Shown here in pieces: positions 18,491-27,486 of a stretch of 64,000 bases of DNA. Positions within the stretch are counted from its first letter, which is position 1; each line of letters opens with the position of its first letter. The stretch lies in contig CAVYBK010000003.1 in assembly GCA_963766725.1 (NCBI GenBank), forward strand, positions 21,172 to 85,171, given 5' to 3'. The notes beneath the pieces are model-generated. The model worked only from the letters and a program-made list of their open reading frames with translations. It did no database searches and had not been told where the DNA came from. Both the position numbers and the translations under genes were made by a program. The DNA is from DATEOR01 sp963766725. Its GTDB lineage: Bacteria > Actinomycetota > Thermoleophilia > Gaiellales > Gaiellaceae.

Positions 18491-19680
18491 TGTGGAGCGA
18501 GGCGACGATCCTGCATGCCGACGCCGATGCGTTCTTCGCGTCGGTGGAGCAGCGGGACGACCCTCGCCTCCGCGGCCGCCCCGTGATCGTCGGCGGGGGT
18601 GTCGTGCTCGCCGCGAGCTACGAGGCCAAGGCTCGGGGCGTGTGCACGGCCATGGGCGGCGCCCGGGCGCGTCGCCTCTGCCCCGAGGCGATCGTCGTTC
18701 CGCCGCGCATGTCCGCCTATTCGGAGGCGAGCAAGGCGCTCTACCGAGTCTTCGAGGACGCCACCCCGCTCGTCGAGGGCCTCTCCATCGACGAGGCGTT
18801 CCTCGACGTCCGCGGGATGCGCCGGATTGCGGGCACGCCCAGCGAGATCGCCGAGCGCCTGCGCCGAGACGTCCGCGAGCGGGTCGGGATCCCCGTCACC
18901 GTCGGGGTCGCGCGCACCAAGTTCCTCGCCAAGGTCGCAAGCGGCGTCGCCAAGCCGGACGGGCTCCTCCGCGTCCCGCCTGGTAAGGAGCTCGACTTCC
19001 TCCACCCCCTTCCCGTCGAACGCCTCTGGGGAGTCGGGCAGGTGACGGCACGGAAGCTCCGCAAGGCCAGGATCGAGACCGTCGGCGAAGTGGCGGAACT
19101 GGAGGAGGCGGCCCTCGTCTCAATGCTTGGCCGCGCCTCAGGGCGCCACCTTCACGCGCTCGCCCACAACCGCGACCCACGGCCTGTGCAGGCTCGGCGC
19201 CGGCGCGGATCGATCGGCTCGCAGCGCGCATTGGGACGCAGGCGCAGGTCGCCCGAGGAGATCGACACGGTTCTCGTCGGCCTGGTCGACCGCGTGACGC
19301 TCCGCATGCGGAAGGCCAAGCGCGTCGGCCGCACGGTCGTCCTCCGCCTGCGCTTCGACGACTTCACGCGCGCCACCCGGTCGCACACAATGCCCGGCGC
19401 GACGGCGCGCACCGAGGCCATCCTCGTCACCGCCAGGGGCCTCCTCGCAGAGGCGCGCCCGACGATCGAGCGTCAGGGCCTGACGCTGCTCGGGATCTCC
19501 GTCGCGAACCTCGAGAACGAGGACGCGGTCCAGCTGACGTTGCCGTTCGACCGCGGCTGGAGCAGCGCACTCGACTCAGCACTGGACGAAGTCCGCGCGC
19601 GCTTCGGGACGGCGGCGGTGACCCGGGCCGTGCTTCTGGGGCGCGACCCGGGTTTCACCGTTCCGTTGCTTCCGGACTAG
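18484..19680 (+). CDS. dinB: DNA polymerase IV, Y-family translesion polymerase
   Basis: Error-prone DNA polymerase used in damage tolerance, 398 residues. Catalytic carboxylates lie in LHADADAFFASVEQ (near residue 13) and LSIDEAFLDV (near 100). A helix-hairpin-helix region follows (PVERLWGVGQVTARKL), then the little-finger domain. Near the C-terminus QLTLPF fits the beta-clamp binding motif QLxLPF. The ATG at 18484 is chosen because the conserved N-terminus begins nine codons later and the SOS box and promoter sit exactly there. SOS control by LexA is inferred from that box. It converges on the MMPL transporter gene, with stop codons sharing CTAG. Confidence 0.95.
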   Translation: MFVWSEATILHADADAFFASVEQRDDPRLRGRPVIVGGGVVLAASYEAKARGVCTAMGGARARRLCPEAIVVPPRMSAYSEASKALYRVFEDATPLVEGLSIDEAFLDVRGMRRIAGTPSEIAERLRRDVRERVGIPVTVGVARTKFLAKVASGVAKPDGLLRVPPGKELDFLHPLPVERLWGVGQVTARKLRKARIETVGEVAELEEAALVSMLGRASGRHLHALAHNRDPRPVQARRRRGSIGSQRALGRRRRSPEEIDTVLVGLVDRVTLRMRKAKRVGRTVVLRLRFDDFTRATRSHTMPGATARTEAILVTARGLLAEARPTIERQGLTLLGISVANLENEDAVQLTLPFDRGWSSALDSALDEVRARFGTAAVTRAVLLGRDPGFTVPLLPD

Positions 19681-22311
19681 GCCTCGGTCGGCTCGGGCCG
19701 TGGCTCGACGCGCGGCTCGACATCGCGATCGTGCGGCGGCTCGATCGTGATGTCCGGCAGCAATCGATCGAGCCAGCGCGGGATGTACCACGCCTTCTCG
19801 CCCATGAGAGTCAGGAAGGCAGGCACGAGCGTCATGCGCACCACGAGCGCGTCGGTGAGAATCGCGACCGCGAGCAGGATGCCGAACTCCTTCGTGATTC
19901 GATCGGGCGTCAGGATGAAGGCGGCGAAGACGGAGGCCATGATCAATGCGGCGGCCACGACCACGCGGCCGATCGCGGCGATGCCGTGCTCCACGGCCGC
20001 CCGGGTGTCGAGCCCGTGGACGTGCTCCTCCCTGATCCGGCTCATGATGAAGACCATGTAGTCCATCGAGAGCCCGAAGAGGATCGCGAACGCGATCGGC
20101 GGCACGAACGTCTCGATCGGTCCCGTTCGGTCGAGCCCGGTCAGGCCGAGCAGGTGGCCCTCCTGCACCACGAGCGTGAGCACACCGAATGCGATGAACG
20201 CGGAGAGAATCGTCGTGATCGCCGCCGTCAGCGAGATGACGATCGACCGGAACGCCATCGTGAGCAGGACGAACGTGACGCCGATGATGTAGAGCAGGAA
20301 GATCGGCAGCCGCTCCATGATCCGGTCGGCAATGTCCTTGAACGCCGCCGTCTGGCCGGAGACGTACGCCACGGCTTCGCTACCTGCGGTCGCCTTCGGG
20401 ACGACGTCGTTGCGAAGGCGATCGACGAGTGCGTCCGTGGCTTCGTCCTGGGGAGCCGATGTCGGCTTGACGAAGACGATCGCGACCGTCTTCGCGTCGT
20501 TGAACTGCGGCTTGTCCACCGATGCGACGCCTTCGATGCCCTGGACGCCTTCGTAGATCCGCTGCGGCGCTTGCTGGTCCCCGTTGACGTCGACGACGAT
20601 CGGGATCGGGCCGTTGAAACCGGGCCCGAAGCCCTCGGCGAGCAGGTCGTACGCCCGCCGGGCCGTCTGCTCCTTGGGCTGTGTGCCCTGATCCGACGCG
20701 CCCAGATGGACAAGCGCCGAGGTTCCCGCGAGCGCGAGGCCGGCAATGAGCAGGACGATGAAGACGATCTTCGCGTGGGCTGTCACGAACCGGCCCCAAC
20801 GCGCGATGGGCGTTCTCGCCCGGGCCGCCTCGGAATCGTCGGCCGGCCGCGCGAACGGCACCTTCAGCCGATCGATCCCGCAGGCAAGCTTCGGTGCTTC
20901 AGGATCTGCCTCGCCGTAGATGTTCAGGGCGGTCTGGACCTTCCAGAACCAGACGATCGCCGGAACGATGAGAATCCCGAACGGGAAGAGCCAGAGCCCG
21001 GTCAGGGTGCTGACTCCCGTCTCCATGCCCGCGCGGTCGTACATCTTCCTGATCGCCCGGGGAACCAGGAAGGCGCTGACCGGCAAGAGCAGGATCCAGA
21101 GAAGCATGCCCAGGACGCCGCCGGGGCCCTCCCCGGTCTTCTGCTTCTCGGTCTTATAGAGCTTGTACGCCCAGTACCAGCCGTAGATGCCGAGCGTGAA
21201 GACAAAGAGAACCATGTGGCGGATGACTCCGCGCGGGCGACCCAGCCGAGCGAGCCCGGCGATGAGGATCGTGTTGGCAATCACCACGGTCGTGAGAACA
21301 CCGAGCGCCGAGCCGATCCCGAGCTTGGTGACGAAATCGAGCCCGAAGAACGCGAGTCCCGTCACCGAGATGGCGACCGTCGAACCGGCGAACAGGACCG
21401 CGCGGCCGGCTGACGCGCCAGCTTCAGCGGCTGCCTCGTCGGGACGTCATCCCGTCGTGCAAGAACTGTCTGAAGCGCGTGACGATGAAGAGCGAGTAGT
21501 CGATTCCGACCCCGAGGCCGATCATCGACACGAGGAGCGGTGTGATCGTGTTGATGGCCGTCAGGCCTGCGAGGAGGAAAAGCAGGAAGAACGCCGTGAC
21601 GACCGCCGTGACCGCGAGGAAGATCGGAATCGTCGTCGCCACCAAGTTGCGGAACAGAACGAGCAGGAGGATCAACGCGACGAGAATGCCGATGAGCTCT
21701 TGGGGGCCCTGCTGAATGGGCGGGAACTCGGCGTCGCCGTTGAACTCCGCGGTGATCCCTGCCGGCGCGACCGTGTCGCGCACCGCGTCCTCGACCGCGA
21801 CCACCGCCTGGCGATCCTTGTCGTAGATCACCCGGTCGAACTGCGCCTCCGTGTAGCCGATGCGCCCGTTGTCGGAAATCGTGCCGTCTGCGAACGGATC
21901 GCCGACGCTTTCGATGCCGGCCTTGTCCTCGGTCGCTTTGAACTCCTGTGTCTTCAGCTTGGCGAGAGCGTCCTCGATGGCCGCCTTGCGCTCTGGGGTG
22001 TCGAGCTGCTCACCCGGCGGCGCCGCGAAGACGAGGTTCAAGACGCCACCCTGTTCGGAGGCGAACTGCGTCTCGATCAGGTCAATCGCCTTCTGCGTGT
22101 CGGAGCCGGGGATCTCGAACTGGTCGCGGAGGCTTCCGCGGAAGAGGACAGTCGCCGCGAGGAGCGCGAAGAAGGTGAGGGCGCCGACGAGCATCACGCG
22201 CCCGGATTGGTTCGCGCACATACGCGCCCACCGGGCGAGCGTTCCTGTTGAGAGCCGCTCGCCGGCGGAAGTCCTCTGGTTTCCGTTCGACTCGATCTGG
22301 TTCTCGCTCAT
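19677..22311 (-). CDS. MMPL/RND-family transporter with an inserted DUF4234-like segment (one frameshift)
   Basis: Reconstructed as about 877 residues. The N-terminal half has a signal-anchor helix, a large external loop, then helices including GLGVGIDYSLFIVTRFRQFL; the C-terminal half repeats this with FGLSMDYMVFIMSRIREEH. Both carry the GxxxDY/MDY motif of the proton path. The frame breaks near 21446; removing one base from CCCGACGAGG joins ...MTSR to EAAAEAGASAGRAVLFAGST without loss. Between the halves (about 21235-20910) is an extra membrane segment, VLFVFTLGIYGWYWAYKLYK onward, that resembles DUF4234. ATG at 22309-22311 was preferred over the TTG at 22341. Substrate unknown; lipid or hydrophobic export is usual for the family. 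Confidence 0.85.
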
Positions 22312-22390
22312 GCCTGCTCGGTCAGGGTCGCAATTGCTCAAGACGACCGCAGTACGGGAGTCCTCCCTTTGATGGTTCGGTTATCCGTAC

Positions 22391-23179
22391 CTACCGTCGA
22401 ACGCCTGAGATCAGCAGATATTCCCGAGTGTGCACGATTTCCCCGTCCTCGGAGTAGTTCGTTTCGAAGAACTCAATCCAGTCTCGGTGCAGCTCATCGC
22501 GCCGGTCCCCGAGCGACTCTGCGAGCGTCTTCGTCGGCCCGTAGCTCGTGGAGAAGAGCTCCCAGTAATCCTCGGCCGACGGCACCCGAAGCGGCGAGAC
22601 ATATTCCTCGATGTCCAAGTCGAACGCGTCGCCGAGAAGCTCCCGTACGCGGGGCTCGTCGCCCCAGTCGAAGGGGCTGCTCGGCGGAGGCGCAGGCTGG
22701 TAGGGCGCCATCACCTTGAACATCTTCCCGAGGCCGCCCTGAGGGGTCCAGTTGGCGAGCACGAGCCTCCCGCCCGGCTCCGTGACGCGCGCGAGCTCGC
22801 GGGCGACCGCCTCGTGATCCGGCGCGAACATGATCCCGAACGTCGAGGAGACCTTGCCGAAGCTCCCGTCCTCGAACGGCAGGTTCTCGGCATCTCCGAC
22901 CATGTACTCGATGTCGAGGCCTTGCTCGGCCGCACGCTCCTGGGCGGTCTCGATCAGCGCCGGCGCGAGGTCGAGCCCGGTCACGTCGGCGCCGGCCGCC
23001 GCCGCGCGCTCGGCAATTGCCCCCGTACCGCAGGCGACGTCGAGCCAGCGGTCGCCCGCTGCGGGTGCGAGGGAGCTGATCACCCGCTCGTGTATGTCCG
23101 TGAGCGTCTCGGTGACTCGCTGGTAGGGCCCGTTCCCCCACATGACGCTCTGCCGCTGCTTCAGCTCTTCATAGGCCAT
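22391..23179 (-). CDS. Class I SAM-dependent methyltransferase
   Basis: A 262-residue UbiE/type-11-like methyltransferase. The SAM-binding motif I is LDVACGTGAIAERAAAAG near residue 46, followed by the acidic strand VTGLDLAPALI, VGDAENLPFEDGSFGKV and the post-motif PGGRLVLANWTP. The ATG at 23179 follows AAAAGGAGTTCCTG, a good ribosome-binding site. It is downstream of the ABM-like gene by 24 bases and may be co-transcribed. The substrate is not predictable; similar proteins act on quinones, small organic acids or lipids. Confidence 0.87.
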   Translation of the reverse strand: MAYEELKQRQSVMWGNGPYQRVTETLTDIHERVISSLAPAAGDRWLDVACGTGAIAERAAAAGADVTGLDLAPALIETAQERAAEQGLDIEYMVGDAENLPFEDGSFGKVSSTFGIMFAPDHEAVARELARVTEPGGRLVLANWTPQGGLGKMFKVMAPYQPAPPPSSPFDWGDEPRVRELLGDAFDLDIEEYVSPLRVPSAEDYWELFSTSYGPTKTLAESLGDRRDELHRDWIEFFETNYSEDGEIVHTREYLLISGVRR

Positions 23180-23203
23180 CAGGAACTCCTTTTAGGTGGA
23201 GGG

Positions 23204-23503
23204 TCAGTCCTGCCTCGCGACCGGTCGTGCCACAACGACGTCGAACGCCTCGACGCGGTCGATCTGGACGACTGCGACGGAGGCGATCCGCTCGAGGAAC
23301 TGCATGCGAAGCGGGAGGGCGCGTTCGGCCACCTCGCGTCCTTCCCAGAACGTGAGCCCGACCGTCGTGCCCGGCTTGTAGAGCATGAGCATCCCTTCGA
23401 AGCCGTCGACGCCCCGCAGCCAGCCGGACATTTCCTCTCCGACCATGCCTGCGTTCTCGGCCGGCTCGTCGCCGGTCGCGGCGGTGGTCATGCTGACGTG
23501 CAC
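23204..23503 (-). CDS. ABM-like (dimeric alpha/beta barrel) small protein
   Basis: A 99-residue protein whose pattern MxGWLRGVDGFEGMLML, then GTTVGLTFWEGREVAER, matches the antibiotic-biosynthesis-monooxygenase/ferredoxin-like fold. These small proteins form dimeric barrels and include monooxygenases, heme-degrading enzymes and many uncharacterised members. The GTG at 23501-23503 aligns with the usual family start; an ATG four codons later is possible. It lies in the minus-strand run, 76 bases after the PPOX gene and 24 before the methyltransferase. No catalytic residue can be assigned, so the function stays open. Confidence 0.6.
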   Translation of the reverse strand: MHVSMTTAATGDEPAENAGMVGEEMSGWLRGVDGFEGMLMLYKPGTTVGLTFWEGREVAERALPLRMQFLERIASVAVVQIDRVEAFDVVVARPVARQD

Positions 23504-23579
23504 GGCACCGCCACTATCTCAGTGACGCGCCGACGGTCGCTACGAGGAGCGCGTCGGCGTGCCCGGCTGCGGCTCGAGG

Positions 23580-23972
23580 TCACGAGTGCTCGTGCCAACG
23601 CTCGGGCTCGATGAAGGCCGTGACGCGCTTACGCTCCCGATTCCAGTACGGCGTCCCCCGGTAACGGACCGAGAGCCGGTCGATGTCGGCCAGGCCGATG
23701 TCGTCGCGAATCTCGACGACGGTCCCGAGCACCGTGACCGCCCGATACCAGTCCCCGATGTCCAGCACCGTGACCGCGACGCGGGGGTCGCGGCGCATGT
23801 GGCTCAGACGCAGCCGCTCGAAGTCCATGTTGACGAGGATCCGGCCGTCATCCCAGTCGTACCAGGTCGCGGCCGAATACGGCGCCCCGTCGGAGCGGAC
23901 GGTCGAGATGACTGCAGCATGCGGCTCCTTCAAGAACTCGACGACCTCGTCTGGCAGCGGCGCGAGCGGCAT
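23580..23972 (-). CDS. PPOX-class flavin/F420-dependent oxidoreductase
   Basis: A 130-residue split-barrel protein of the pyridoxamine 5'-phosphate oxidase-like superfamily. Features are FLKEPHAAVISTVRSDGAPY, the strand RILVNMDFERLRLSHMRRDP (cofactor-phosphate-binding type) and VAVTVLDIGDWYRAVTVLG. Actinobacterial members of this shape often use F420 or FMN. The ATG at 23970-23972 is chosen because the family begins with this segment; a longer open frame to 24068 encodes basic low-complexity sequence overlapping the Gfo/Idh gene. A TAGACT box lies seven bases upstream and overlaps the TAG stop of the preceding gene, so an internal promoter is possible. Confidence 0.8.
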   Translation of the reverse strand: MPLAPLPDEVVEFLKEPHAAVISTVRSDGAPYSAATWYDWDDGRILVNMDFERLRLSHMRRDPRVAVTVLDIGDWYRAVTVLGTVVEIRDDIGLADIDRLSVRYRGTPYWNRERKRVTAFIEPERWHEHS

Positions 23973-23982
23973 GAACGAAAGT

Positions 23983-24969
23983 CTAGGACGTGAGCGAGAC
24001 CGGACGGCCCTCGTCGGCCGACCGGTAGAGGGCCTCGATCGCGCGGGCTTGTCCGAGCGCGTCGTCACGGCCGAGCAGCGGCTCCGCGCGACCGCGAACA
24101 GCAGCGCTCATGTTCTCGAGCTGCAGCCGGTACGAGTCCACCGGCTCGAGCTCGATTCGCTCGGTGCCGTCATCCCTCCGCACTTCGAGCACCGGCGTCC
24201 GGCAGTGCCAGGGGTCGTCCAGGAAGATCGACCCCTCCTCCCCGATCGCCTCGAGCTCGTCGCGCACCGGCAGGACGAGCCCGCAGTCGATCTCGGCCAG
24301 GACGTCGCCCGGAAACCGCAGCGTTCCCGTGAAGAGCTCGTCCACGCCGGAGGTCGCGGCCACCTGCTCCCCGTAGACCGACTCAGGCTCGCCGGCGAGG
24401 AGCCTCGAGCCCGAGACGCAGTAGCAGCCGACGTCCATGAGCGCGCCGCCTTCGAGCTCTGCGTTGAGGCGCACGTTGGACGCATCGTCGAGCGGGAAGC
24501 TGAACGCCGCACGGACCAGCCGCAGGCGCCCGATGGCGCCGCCCTCGACGAGCTCGACGAGGCGCTTCGTCTGCGGGTTGTGCCGGTACATGAAGGCCTC
24601 CATGAGAATGCGGCCGGCCTTCTCGGCGGCGTCGAAGGCCCGCTCGACGTCCTCCGGATGGCGGCTGAGCGGCTTCTCGCAGAGCACGTGCTTGCCCGCC
24701 TCGAGCGCGCGGATCGACCACTCGACGTGCATGGAGTTCGGCAGCGAGATGTAGACGGCCTCGACCTCCGGGTCTGCGAGCAGCTCCTCGTAGCTGCCGT
24801 ACGCCCGCTCGATCCCTCTCTCCCGTGCGTAGGCCTCCGCGCGGCCGGCGTCGCGGCTCGCCACCGCGACCACGTCGACGTCTGGAGATGCCTCGGCGCC
24901 CGGCAGAAGCTTGTCGTTGATGTTCGCCGTGGAGAGGAAGCCCCACTTGACCGGACCGTCTACCCCCAT
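23983..24969 (-). CDS. Gfo/Idh/MocA-family NAD(P)-dependent oxidoreductase
   Basis: A 328-residue sugar or inositol dehydrogenase-type enzyme. The N-terminal Rossmann domain starts WGFLSTANINDKLLPG and contains PNSMHVEWSIRALEAGKHVL followed by CEKPL, the EKP motif with the catalytic-lysine region. The C-terminal alpha/beta domain carries GGALMDVGCYCVSGSRLL, with the GxHxxD-type site changed to GCYCV as in many trans-1,2-dihydrobenzenediol/glucose-fructose-like members. It overlaps the end of the SDR gene by ten bases, consistent with the sugar operon. Substrate unknown; oxidation of a pyranose or polyol is the family expectation. Confidence 0.87.
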   Translation of the reverse strand: MGVDGPVKWGFLSTANINDKLLPGAEASPDVDVVAVASRDAGRAEAYARERGIERAYGSYEELLADPEVEAVYISLPNSMHVEWSIRALEAGKHVLCEKPLSRHPEDVERAFDAAEKAGRILMEAFMYRHNPQTKRLVELVEGGAIGRLRLVRAAFSFPLDDASNVRLNAELEGGALMDVGCYCVSGSRLLAGEPESVYGEQVAATSGVDELFTGTLRFPGDVLAEIDCGLVLPVRDELEAIGEEGSIFLDDPWHCRTPVLEVRRDDGTERIELEPVDSYRLQLENMSAAVRGRAEPLLGRDDALGQARAIEALYRSADEGRPVSLTS

Positions 24970-25667
24970 GACGGCTCCGCCACCGGCCTGAAGGCCGTCT
25001 CGAGAATGCGGTGGTTCCGTGGGCGCGTGAGCACGAAGAGGACGACTTCGGCCACGTCCTCCGAGGTCATCATCCCTTCGAGCTCCGGCATCTCCGGAGT
25101 GCGCCCGCGCCCCATCGCGAAATCGGTGGCGACTCCGCCGGGGCAGACGTTCGTGCAGCGCACGCCCTTCTCCCTCAGCTCATGGTCCATCGCGCGCGTG
25201 AAGCCGACCTGGGCGAATTTTGACGCGCAGTAGACGGCCTCGTAGGGAAGCCCGCGCCGGCCGGCCTCGGACGCGAGCGTGACGATGTCGGCGGCGTCGC
25301 TCTCCAGGAGATACGGCAAGGCGGCGCGGACGGCGTAGAGCGTGCCCTTCACGTTGACGTCGATCATCTCCTCGAGCTGGTCGGGCGGCAGGTCGAGGAA
25401 CGGGCCGTACGCGCCGACCCCGGCGTTGGCCACGAGGATGTCGATGCCGCCGAAGCGCTCGGCCGTCGCGGCGGCCAGCGACTGGAGGTCTCCTGGGCGG
25501 CGGACGTCGCACGGGGCGGCGACGGCTCCTTCGATGCCGAGGTCGTCTCCGCTCCGCGATGCGAGGCCGAGATGAGCGCCGTGCGAGGCGAGCGAGTGCG
25601 CGACCGCCGCGCCGATGCCGCGGCTCGCGCCGGTGACGAGAGCAACCTTCCCTTCGAGAGAGATCAT
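24960..25667 (-). CDS. Short-chain dehydrogenase/reductase
   Basis: A classical 235-residue SDR. The cofactor loop is VTGASRGIGAAVAHSL at residues 10-25, NAG is present in LVANAGVGAYGP, the catalytic Ser lies in TLASEAG, and Tyr-x3-Lys in VYCASKFAQ. Its Asp after the second strand is not at the NAD-specific position in an obvious way, so cofactor choice is uncertain. The start overlaps the kinase stop as ATGA (25664-25667) and the stop overlaps the next dehydrogenase, placing it firmly in the sugar-use operon. It may reduce or oxidise a sugar alcohol or keto sugar. Confidence 0.88.
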   Translation of the reverse strand: MISLEGKVALVTGASRGIGAAVAHSLASHGAHLGLASRSGDDLGIEGAVAAPCDVRRPGDLQSLAAATAERFGGIDILVANAGVGAYGPFLDLPPDQLEEMIDVNVKGTLYAVRAALPYLLESDAADIVTLASEAGRRGLPYEAVYCASKFAQVGFTRAMDHELREKGVRCTNVCPGGVATDFAMGRGRTPEMPELEGMMTSEDVAEVVLFVLTRPRNHRILETAFRPVAEPSWG

Positions 25668-27097
25668 TCGTCCTCCAGAGGTCGTAGAGCGGGATACAGA
25701 GAGCGAAAGCGCCGGTAGCCGTCAGCGTAGGGCCGAACCCATTCGGGCTCGGGCTCGACGGTGTCTTGAACCCGCACGGTCGCGGCGACGGCCTCGTGAA
25801 CGTCGGCGAAGACGCCTGCGGCGACTCCGCCCAGGAGTGCCGCGCCGTACGCCGCGCCCTCCTCTGCCGCAGTGCGCTCCAGCGGCAGCTCGAGGACGGA
25901 GGCGACGATCCTGAGCCAGAGGTCGCTCCTCGCCCCGCCGCCGGAGACGCGGGCCGAGGCCGGCTCGACTCCGAGTGAACGCAGGAGCTCGAGGGAGTCG
26001 CGGAGCCCGAACGCCACGCCTTCCAGCACGGCGCGGACGAGCGCGCCGCGGTCGTGGCGAAGCGAGAGGCCGGCGAAGGCGGCGCGGGCATTCGGGTCGA
26101 CGTGCGGCGTACGCTCGCCGGCGAGATACGGGAGGAACGTCAGCCCCTCGACGCCGGGAGGCCACGGCTCCGCTTCGGCGACGACCTTCTCGGGCGGTTC
26201 GCCCGGGGCGACGACGCCGCGCAGCCAGCCGAGCGAACCCGCCGCGGAGAGCATCACCCCCATCGCGTGCCAGCCGCCGGGCACGGCGTGGCAGAAGGCG
26301 TGCACGCGGCCGTCCGGATCGGCGGCGAAGCCGGGGAGCGCCGCGAAGACGACGCCAGAGGTTCCGAGCACGACCGAGAGCGGGCCCGGCCCGTCCACCC
26401 CGACGCCGAGCGCACCCGCGGCCTGGTCACCGCCGCCCGCGGCGACCGGCACGCCGTCCGAGGTCTGGCCGGAGACGGCTGGCGACTCGAGCGCCGTGGG
26501 AACCCACTCCCGCGGGATCTCGAGCCCGTCCATGACCTCGTCGCTCCAGCCTCGGGCGGCGACGTCGAAGAGCAGCGTGCCGGACGCGTCGGCGACGTCT
26601 GTCGCGTGCTCGCCGGTCAGCCGCAGGCGGACGTAGTCCTTGGGCAGGAGAACGCGGGCGATGCGGGCGTAGACGTCGGGCTCGTGCTTGCGCAGCCAGA
26701 GGAGCTTCGGGGCGGTGAAGCCCGGCAGAGCACGGTTCCCCGTCAGCCTGACGAGCTCGCGGAGCCCGAAGCGTTCCTCGATCTCGGCGCACTCCTCCCC
26801 GGTCCGCTGGTCGTTCCAGAGGATGGCCGGGCGGAGGACGCGGTCGGCGTCGTCGAGGGCGACGAGCCCGTGCATCTGGCCGGAGAGCCCGATGCCCGCG
26901 ACGCCGTCGCCTCCGACCTCGGCGAGCGCCGCCTCGGACGCGCGCCACCAGTCCTCAGGGTCCTGCTCCGCCCACCCGGGCTCAGGGGTCGCCAGCGGGT
27001 AGGGCTCCTCGGCGCGCGCGAGCACCTCGCCCTCCGAGGAGATCCGCAACGCCTTGACGCCGGTCGTGCCGACGTCGAGGCCGACCAGGTCGGTCAT
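25664..27097 (-). CDS. xylB: Xylulokinase-like FGGY carbohydrate kinase
   Basis: ATP-dependent sugar kinase, 477 residues, normal for xylulokinase. N-terminal phosphate-1 loop GLDVGTTGVKALRI (residues 5-18), the xylulokinase motif SGQMHGLVALD, a Rossmann-type DASGTLLFDVAARGW, then C-terminal LGTSGVVFA and PYLAGERTPHVDPNARAAF, which fits XylB better than glycerol or ribulo-kinases. The catalytic Asp lies in the GGDQAAGALG segment. It is coupled by ATGA-type overlaps to HbpS/GlcG upstream and SDR downstream. No canonical xylose isomerase is present, so the sugar may be D-xylulose made by another route, or a related ketose. Confidence 0.85.
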   Translation of the reverse strand: MTDLVGLDVGTTGVKALRISSEGEVLARAEEPYPLATPEPGWAEQDPEDWWRASEAALAEVGGDGVAGIGLSGQMHGLVALDDADRVLRPAILWNDQRTGEECAEIEERFGLRELVRLTGNRALPGFTAPKLLWLRKHEPDVYARIARVLLPKDYVRLRLTGEHATDVADASGTLLFDVAARGWSDEVMDGLEIPREWVPTALESPAVSGQTSDGVPVAAGGGDQAAGALGVGVDGPGPLSVVLGTSGVVFAALPGFAADPDGRVHAFCHAVPGGWHAMGVMLSAAGSLGWLRGVVAPGEPPEKVVAEAEPWPPGVEGLTFLPYLAGERTPHVDPNARAAFAGLSLRHDRGALVRAVLEGVAFGLRDSLELLRSLGVEPASARVSGGGARSDLWLRIVASVLELPLERTAAEEGAAYGAALLGGVAAGVFADVHEAVAATVRVQDTVEPEPEWVRPYADGYRRFRSLYPALRPLEDE

Positions 27098-27486
27098 TCG
27101 AGGTCGAGGCCCGCCCGCGCGATCGCCTCGCGCGCGATCCGGTCGTCCTCTTCCCCGGGCAGCCCGCTGACCCCGATCGCGCCGACCCGCACTCCGCCTT
27201 CGAAGGCTGCCACGCCGCCCTTGAAGAAGGTGAAGAACGGGTCGAAGCTCGCGAGCTCGGCCGGCTCAGCGGAGACCTTCGCGGCCAGCTCCGCGGTCGA
27301 GCGCGCGTCGCTTCGGGCTGCGGTGTAGGCCTTGCGCTGGGCGTTCAGGCGCGTGTCGGGCGCGGCCCCGTCCATCGTCGCCGCGGCGACGACCTCGCCG
27401 TGCTCGTCCGCCACGAACACGGACACCGGGCCGGACGCCTCGGCGACCACGGCGTCGACCATCGCCCGCGCCTGGTCGAGCTTCAC
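27094..27486 (-). CDS. GlcG/HbpS family protein
   Basis: A 130-residue protein of the GlcG/HbpS (DUF336) fold, with VSVFVADEHGEVVAAATMDG, LNAQRKAYTAA and the hallmark GGVRVGAIGVSGLPGEEDD near the C-terminus. Family members bind heme or cobalamin-like ligands, or occur beside dehydrogenases and diol-metabolism genes with unknown roles. The GTG start forms a GTGA overlap with the stop of the TIM-barrel gene (27483-27486), and its stop overlaps the kinase start. This placement suggests an accessory role in the sugar pathway rather than heme uptake. No signal peptide is visible. Confidence 0.82.
   Translation of the reverse strand: MKLDQARAMVDAVVAEASGPVSVFVADEHGEVVAAATMDGAAPDTRLNAQRKAYTAARSDARSTAELAAKVSAEPAELASFDPFFTFFKGGVAAFEGGVRVGAIGVSGLPGEEDDRIAREAIARAGLDLE

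Noticed and set aside
19731..21413. A 560-codon plus-strand frame opposite the MMPL transporter
   Set aside because: Asp/Arg/Glu-rich antisense shadow without start signal or domain.
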